Positions 59,850 to 64,000 of a stretch of 64,000 nt of DNA are shown here, in pieces. The translations under genes were made by a program, and so were the position numbers. The notes under the pieces are model-generated. The model did not search any database. It was not told where the DNA came from and saw nothing but the letters and a program-made list of their open reading frames with translations. Positions within the stretch are counted from its first letter, which is position 1. Every line of letters starts with the position of its first letter. The stretch is taken from positions 1 through 64,000 of the forward strand of contig WYBM01000051.1 in NCBI GenBank assembly GCA_011525915.1. The letters run 5' to 3'. The DNA is from Ardenticatenaceae bacterium. GTDB taxonomy: Bacteria; Chloroflexota; Anaerolineae; Promineifilales; Promineifilaceae.

Positions 59850-60803
59850 ATGAAACTATTGGTAACAGGGGCGGCCGGTTTTATTGGCAGCCACGTGGCT
59901 GAAAAGCTGCTCAAGCGGGGCGATGCGGTTATTGGCCTGGATAACTTTAACGACTACTATGACCCAGCCAAGAAGCGGGCAAACGCCGCCCGTCTGGCTG
60001 CCTACCCCAACTTCAGCATGGTAGAAGATGACATCCGCCATCGCCAGGCGATGTTTAACCTTTTTGAACAAGAGAAGTTTGAAGCCGTGGCGCACCTGGC
60101 GGCCATGGCCGGGGTGCGCAACGCTATGAAATACCCAGATTTGTATGTGGAAGTAGACCTGAACGGTTCACAACACCTGATGGATGCCGCCCGCGCCCAT
60201 CATACCGGTAACTTTGTGCAGGCCTCCACGTCCTCTGTGTACGGCCACACCACCCAAATCCCCTTTGTCGAAACAGACCCTTGTGACCGACCATTACAAC
60301 CTTATGCCGCCGCCAAACGGGCCGCCGAAATTCTGGCGTACTCGTACCATTACTTGTTTAACCAGAATATCACGGTAGTGCGCTTTTTTTCGGTGTATGG
60401 GCCACACGGCCGTCCAGATATGATGGCTTATCTTGTCGCTGAAAGCGTGGCTAAAGGCATTGAAATACCCCTGTATGATAACGGGCAGATGTGGCGCGAC
60501 TGGACCTATGTCGATGATATTAGCGATGGCGTGGTGGCCGCTGTTGATCGGCCGCTAGGGTATGAAATCATCAATCTTGGCCGGGGTGAGCCGACGTTAC
60601 TGGCTGATTTTGTGCGGTATATTGAAGAGATGGCCGGGCGCAAAGCCAATGTGGTGCCCAAACCACGTCTGGCGCCCGACTTCGTGAAGAACCATGCGGA
60701 CATCAGCAAGGCACGGCGCTTGTTGGCCTATAATCCCCAAATCTCCGTCCAAGAAGGGGTGGCCCGTTTCTGGGAATGGTACACCGCCGCCAACCCCCTA
60801 TAA
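59850..60803 (+). CDS. NAD-dependent sugar-nucleotide epimerase (UDP-glucuronate 4-epimerase-like)
   Basis: A 317-residue extended SDR. The NAD motif is VTGAAGFIGSHVA and the catalytic Tyr and Lys are in QPYAAAKRAAE. DNFNDYYDPAKK, following the first beta-alpha unit, is typical of UDP-glucuronate 4-epimerases and close relatives. The substrate loop VRFFSVYGPHGRPDMM also fits that group. It would supply an activated sugar for the surface glycans suggested by the GT-C genes. It follows recJ by 30 bases. Confidence 0.9.
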   Translation: MKLLVTGAAGFIGSHVAEKLLKRGDAVIGLDNFNDYYDPAKKRANAARLAAYPNFSMVEDDIRHRQAMFNLFEQEKFEAVAHLAAMAGVRNAMKYPDLYVEVDLNGSQHLMDAARAHHTGNFVQASTSSVYGHTTQIPFVETDPCDRPLQPYAAAKRAAEILAYSYHYLFNQNITVVRFFSVYGPHGRPDMMAYLVAESVAKGIEIPLYDNGQMWRDWTYVDDISDGVVAAVDRPLGYEIINLGRGEPTLLADFVRYIEEMAGRKANVVPKPRLAPDFVKNHADISKARRLLAYNPQISVQEGVARFWEWYTAANPL

Positions 60804-60947
60804 ACACGCTTCCCTACGCATGATTTACCGGTGTGATGAAGGTCCACAGAGGTATAGGTCCCCGGTCACAGCAATTAGTTGACGATTGACCCACATTCCG
60901 CTACGCTTGGGGGTAAGATTTATTGAGTTGGTTTCGGACAGTAGTGG

Positions 60948-60981
60948 AGCTGCCTGAACTCAAGGGTCAGGTGGCTTTTTT
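60948..60981 (+). terminator. Rho-independent terminator between the epimerase and csp genes
   Basis: Stem AGCTGCCTGA (60948-60957) and TCAGGTGGCT (60967-60976), with two G-T pairs and a 9-base loop, followed by six T (60976-60981). It lies 145 bases after the epimerase stop and 45 bases before the cold-shock start, so it may also act within a cold-shock leader. Confidence 0.75.
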
Positions 60982-61025
60982 GTTGATGACTGATAACCGG
61001 ACCAACTGAACAAGGAGCATGTTTC

Positions 61026-61235
61026 ATGAGTACCGTTCAACAAGGGACCGTCAAGTGGTTCAACGACAAAAAAGGCTATGGTTTTATCGAGCCTGATGAG
61101 GGTGATGATGTGTTTGTCCATCACTCAGCCATTCAAGGGGGTGGTTTCAAAACCCTGAAAGAAGGCGAGCGCGTTGAATTCGTAATCGAAACGGGTGCTA
61201 AAGGCCCGGCCGCTGCCAACGTCACCAAACTATAG
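61026..61235 (+). CDS. Cold-shock domain protein
   Basis: A 69-residue CspA-family RNA chaperone. RNP1 is KGYGFIEP and RNP2 is VFVHHSAI, the single-strand nucleic-acid binding faces of the OB fold; [12 protein letters not shown] is classic. AAGGAG lies 8 bases before the ATG. A terminator sits just upstream and a strong bidirectional terminator follows at 61263-61301, so it is monocistronic. Confidence 0.97.
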   Translation: MSTVQQGTVKWFNDKKGYGFIEPDEGDDVFVHHSAIQGGGFKTLKEGERVEFVIETGAKGPAAANVTKL

Positions 61236-61262
61236 ACATTGAGCATTTGACTACCGACAATC

Positions 61263-61301
61263 AAAAAACCTCCTACGGGCATAACCTGTAGGAGGTTTTT
61301 T
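61263..61301. terminator. Bidirectional rho-independent terminator
   Basis: A perfect 14-bp inverted repeat, AAAAAACCTCCTAC (61263-61276) and GTAGGAGGTTTTTT (61288-61301), with an 11-base loop. A/T tracts at both ends allow termination of the cold-shock gene (rightward) and the PBP gene (leftward). Confidence 0.95.
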
Positions 61302-61310
61302 CTTTGGGGA

Positions 61311-64000
61311 TCAGGTGCCAGGTGTGGGGGTGATTTCACCGGGCGTTGGTGTAGATTCACTTGTGGGCACCGGCGGTGGCGTAGCCGTTTCTGTGGGCAC
61401 GGCCGTGCCTGTTGGTATGAGCGTCGGTGTTTCCGTGGGTGCATTGGTGGGCGTAGGTGATGCCGTCATTGTCGGCGTGGGTGTATTGGTAGGGGTGGCC
61501 GTGTCGGTGGGTGTAGGCGTTGGCGTGCCCGTAGGTTCCAATACCATCACCGTGACTCGCCCTTCAATAACCGTCGGCCCGGCTTCGGGGTTATAGGGGT
61601 TGTCGGGGCCAAAGACCAGTACACGTATGGTCACCAGGCCAGAGACATTGATACTGCTGCTGTCCCAGGTGGCCAGTGCCCCATTTTCTACTGGTGTGCT
61701 GTTTCGTTCCTGGATCAATCCCCAACCACCAGGGTTCTCCCCCAAGCCATATTCCACCTGGTACCCATTAAAATTAGGCGCTTTTACGGTGCCCAAAATA
61801 TCGATGATGCCTGAAACTTCTGCCCGCTCATTGGGCTGTTGAATCACGATTTCCGGGCGCAAGGTATTTTCGTCACATGTTTGCTGGGGTGGTAGTTCCA
61901 GGGGAATGGCAATGTTGCGCCGCTGCGCCCACCCCTGGCCGGCAGCCGTCGTTTCCAGCCATTGTTTGGCCACAAAGCGCTCACGCTCCCACACAGCCGG
62001 CTGGCCGCTGACTAAAATGTCAAAGAACCCCGCTTCTTGCACAGACTCCGGGCAGCGTTCGTTGGCCCGCGCCCCCGTCCACAAATCTATGGGCACAACC
62101 TGGGTAAAATCGACGTCGCTGTTCAACGGCGGCTGGTCTTGGGCAAAACGTTCTACCATACGCGTGCCGCAGCCGGCGCCGGGCCGTGTGCCGGAATCGG
62201 CGCAAATTTCCACATCTATGATGCCCGCTGGTCGGGGAAAATCTACTGGGGTGCGGCTGGCCAGGTATTGGCTCATGAAGCGGCTCCAAATAGGCGAGGC
62301 CATCTGGTAACCGGACTGCCCTTCGCCAACAGGGGCGTTGTCTGTATTACCCACCCACACGGCCGTCACCACTTCCGGTGTATAGCCAATGGTCCAGCCA
62401 TCACGCACATCAAAGCGGCTGGTGCCAGACGTGCCCGTCTTGGCCGCCACGCGGTGGCCGGGGATCACCAACGTATTGTTGGTGCCAAATTCCGGCTGTC
62501 GCGCCCCATTGTCAGAGAGGATGTCGCTGAGCAGGTAGGCATGTTCCGGCCGGATCACCTGGGCTTCTGCCCCTGGCGGCGTTCGTTGAAACTGAATTTC
62601 GCCTTTACGGTTTTCAATGCGGCTGATGGCAAACGGTTTGATAAAACGCCCCTGGTTAGCCAATGCACCAAACGCCCCGGCCATCTCCAGCGGACTGACT
62701 TCGCCACCACCTAACGTCAGTGATAGGCCATAATTACGCGGCTGGCCTTGTTCGACACACCCTACATCTTGCAGCGATGTCAGCCCCACCTTCTGCATGT
62801 TGATGATAAAGTCACAGACCCCCACGTATTCCAACGCCTTGACGGCCGGAATGTTGTAAGAGTTGCCCAATGACGGCCGTATCCGCAGCGGCCCATGGAA
62901 CTCGTCGTCGTAATTCTTAGGCTGGTACGGGGGGTTAGCCCCGTTGGGGAAAGAGGTGGGCACATCCCAGATGAGTGTGGCCGGCGTCCATCCCCGCTCA
63001 AAGGCCGAAAGGTACACCAGGGGCTTGATGCTGGAGCCGGTGGACCGCGGCGCCAGGGCCATATTCACCTGCCCACTAATGGCCTCGTTGTTAAAGTCAG
63101 CGCTGCCCACCAGGGCCAGAATCTCGCCGGTGGCCGGCTGCACCACCACCACGGCGGCGTTATTGGCGCCCGCGGCGTTAAACGCAGGGCGGGCATCACT
63201 CACGGCCGTGGCTGCCAATTGTTGGGCCTCTGGATCAAGCGTAGTGTAAATACGCAGCCCGCCACGATAAATGGATTGGGCCCCCAACAACGCTTCTGCC
63301 TGCTGCAATACGGTAAAGATGAAGTGTGGGTGCCGTACCTGAGGGGGGGCGGATGGCTGCATGGTGTAGATGAAAACGGCCGTTTCATTTTGCGCCGCCT
63401 GGGCTTCTTCATAGGTGACATACCCTTCAGCGATCATCTGGTTTAACACCTGCGTCTGGCGGATGAGCGCCCCTCCGGGGTTGGCATACGGATCCCACAA
63501 GGCCGGTGCCTGGGGCAGCCCGGCCAACAAGGAAGCTTCAGCCAAGGTCAGGTCTGCGGCCGGTTTGCTAAAGTAGGTTTGGGCCGCTGCTTCAATGCCA
63601 TACGCCAGATTGCCATAATAAATCTCGTTCAGGTACAGCTCTAAAATTGTGTCCTTTTCATACTTTTGGGTCATCTCCGCCGCCAGGATGATCTCCCGAA
63701 CTTTGCGCCGGAGGGTACGTTGGGAGCGTTCTTCTTCGCTCAACACCAGGGCACGCACCAACTGTTGGGTGATGGTGCTGGCACCAGAAACGGTTTCCCC
63801 TTCCTGGGCAGCCTGGACAATAGCCCGGGCAATGCCAATGGGATCAAAACCCAGATTCTCTTCAAAGCGTGCGTCTTCGGTAGCAATGGTAGCGTTGATC
63901 AGGTCTGGCGAAATTTCGTTCAAAGAAACACGGGTGCGGTTGCCCGTTTCCGGGTCTACCAGGGTTGAAAGCTCATTGCCATTGCGGTCATAGATGCGGG
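61311..64000 (-). CDS. Class A penicillin-binding protein (PBP1A-like), partial at the right edge
   Basis: Bifunctional peptidoglycan glycosyltransferase and transpeptidase. The frame is open to the window edge (upstream reads IYDRNGNELST), so the true start and membrane anchor lie outside; the first ATG inside is at 63923. The GT51 domain starts TIATEDARFEENLGFDPIGI; most relatives have His where Asn follows EE. The transpeptidase has SSIKP (catalytic Ser), SYNIP (SxN) and KTGTSG (KTG). A beta domain follows, then a Pro/Thr-rich tail of about 70 residues. The stop lies 9 bases from the bidirectional terminator. Confidence 0.94.
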   Translation of the reverse strand, partial: RIYDRNGNELSTLVDPETGNRTRVSLNEISPDLINATIATEDARFEENLGFDPIGIARAIVQAAQEGETVSGASTITQQLVRALVLSEEERSQRTLRRKVREIILAAEMTQKYEKDTILELYLNEIYYGNLAYGIEAAAQTYFSKPAADLTLAEASLLAGLPQAPALWDPYANPGGALIRQTQVLNQMIAEGYVTYEEAQAAQNETAVFIYTMQPSAPPQVRHPHFIFTVLQQAEALLGAQSIYRGGLRIYTTLDPEAQQLAATAVSDARPAFNAAGANNAAVVVVQPATGEILALVGSADFNNEAISGQVNMALAPRSTGSSIKPLVYLSAFERGWTPATLIWDVPTSFPNGANPPYQPKNYDDEFHGPLRIRPSLGNSYNIPAVKALEYVGVCDFIINMQKVGLTSLQDVGCVEQGQPRNYGLSLTLGGGEVSPLEMAGAFGALANQGRFIKPFAISRIENRKGEIQFQRTPPGAEAQVIRPEHAYLLSDILSDNGARQPEFGTNNTLVIPGHRVAAKTGTSGTSRFDVRDGWTIGYTPEVVTAVWVGNTDNAPVGEGQSGYQMASPIWSRFMSQYLASRTPVDFPRPAGIIDVEICADSGTRPGAGCGTRMVERFAQDQPPLNSDVDFTQVVPIDLWTGARANERCPESVQEAGFFDILVSGQPAVWERERFVAKQWLETTAAGQGWAQRRNIAIPLELPPQQTCDENTLRPEIVIQQPNERAEVSGIIDILGTVKAPNFNGYQVEYGLGENPGGWGLIQERNSTPVENGALATWDSSSINVSGLVTIRVLVFGPDNPYNPEAGPTVIEGRVTVMVLEPTGTPTPTPTDTATPTNTPTPTMTASPTPTNAPTETPTLIPTGTAVPTETATPPPVPTSESTPTPGEITPTPGT

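Noticed and set aside
61315..61596. Open frame on the plus strand with GVGV/VSVG repeats
   Set aside because: It is the complement of the Pro/Thr-rich tail of the PBP; low complexity creates the open frame. The same holds for 50138-50494 opposite the PT-rich stalk.
1..64000. tRNA or rRNA genes
   Set aside because: I looked for conserved rRNA segments and tRNA T-loop/CCA patterns in the intergenic regions by eye and saw none. A covariance-model scan would be decisive.

Overview
The window looks like one contiguous piece of a moderately GC-rich bacterial chromosome, most likely a Chloroflexota member of the Anaerolineae/Ardenticatenia type. This is an inference from gene content: a VanW-family protein, many Pro/Thr-rich surface proteins and lipoproteins, numerous polytopic GT-C glycosyltransferases, a PPi-type phosphofructokinase, a GH9 cellulase, LCP and sortase proteins, and large GAF-rich histidine kinases. 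There are no rRNA or tRNA genes, CRISPR array, phage or insertion-sequence genes that I can support.

Layout. 0-3.5 kb (minus): GMC oxidoreductase and PPi-type 6-phosphofructokinase. 3.6-10.3 kb (plus): HerA-like ATPase with a coupled small partner, a VOC protein, a phospholipase D-like lipoprotein and a VanW protein. 10.3-11.7 kb (minus): M28 peptidase lipoprotein. 12-16.8 kb (plus): membrane protein, then yacL-cysS-rlmB, a remnant of an order known from Firmicutes. 16.8-22.1 kb: GT2 transferase, LacI-type regulator and a secreted two-CBM GH9 glycosidase with LacI-type operators between the last two. 22.1-27.9 kb: small accessory genes (DUF427, NTF2-like, TfoX-N, HxlR, SDR, RumA-like methyltransferase, CPBP protease, cupin, SWIM). 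28-43.6 kb (minus): sulfatase-modifying-enzyme relic, GAF histidine kinase, three GT-C glycosyltransferases, infC-rpmI-rplT, sortase and a fourth GT-C enzyme. 43.8-49.4 kb (plus): TPR protein, two fused gene relics, LCP protein and PPC-repeat lipoprotein. 49.4-52.8 kb (minus): truncated glycosyltransferase, PT-rich surface protein, parvulin lipoprotein and ParB-like protein. 52.9-64 kb: psuG, a second histidine kinase, another GT-C enzyme, YihY, recJ, sugar-nucleotide epimerase, a cold-shock gene and a class A PBP running off the right edge.

Functional theme. Much of the window serves the cell surface: lipid-linked sugar transfer (five complete GT-C enzymes plus one fragment, a GT2 enzyme and an epimerase), wall polymer attachment (LCP, VanW, PBP), protein anchoring (sortase), secreted folding factors (parvulin) and secreted degradation (GH9, M28). 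Core translation genes (infC-rpmI-rplT, cysS, rlmB) are interspersed.

Most unusual signals. (1) The perfect 8-bp palindrome ACGGCCGT occurs about 120 times by hand count, in all three reading frames and in intergenic DNA, against an expectation of one or two: a highly iterated palindrome comparable to cyanobacterial HIP1. (2) Two ungapped 104-bp intergenic elements (90/104 identical) with nested inverted repeats supply stop codons to neighbouring genes; related CAGT/ACTG words sit at several other gene ends. (3) infC starts at ATT. (4) A RumA-like methyltransferase has Ser in place of the catalytic Cys. (5) A sigma-70-like promoter, a leaderless 17-codon ORF and a terminator form a compact cassette ahead of a SWIM-domain gene.
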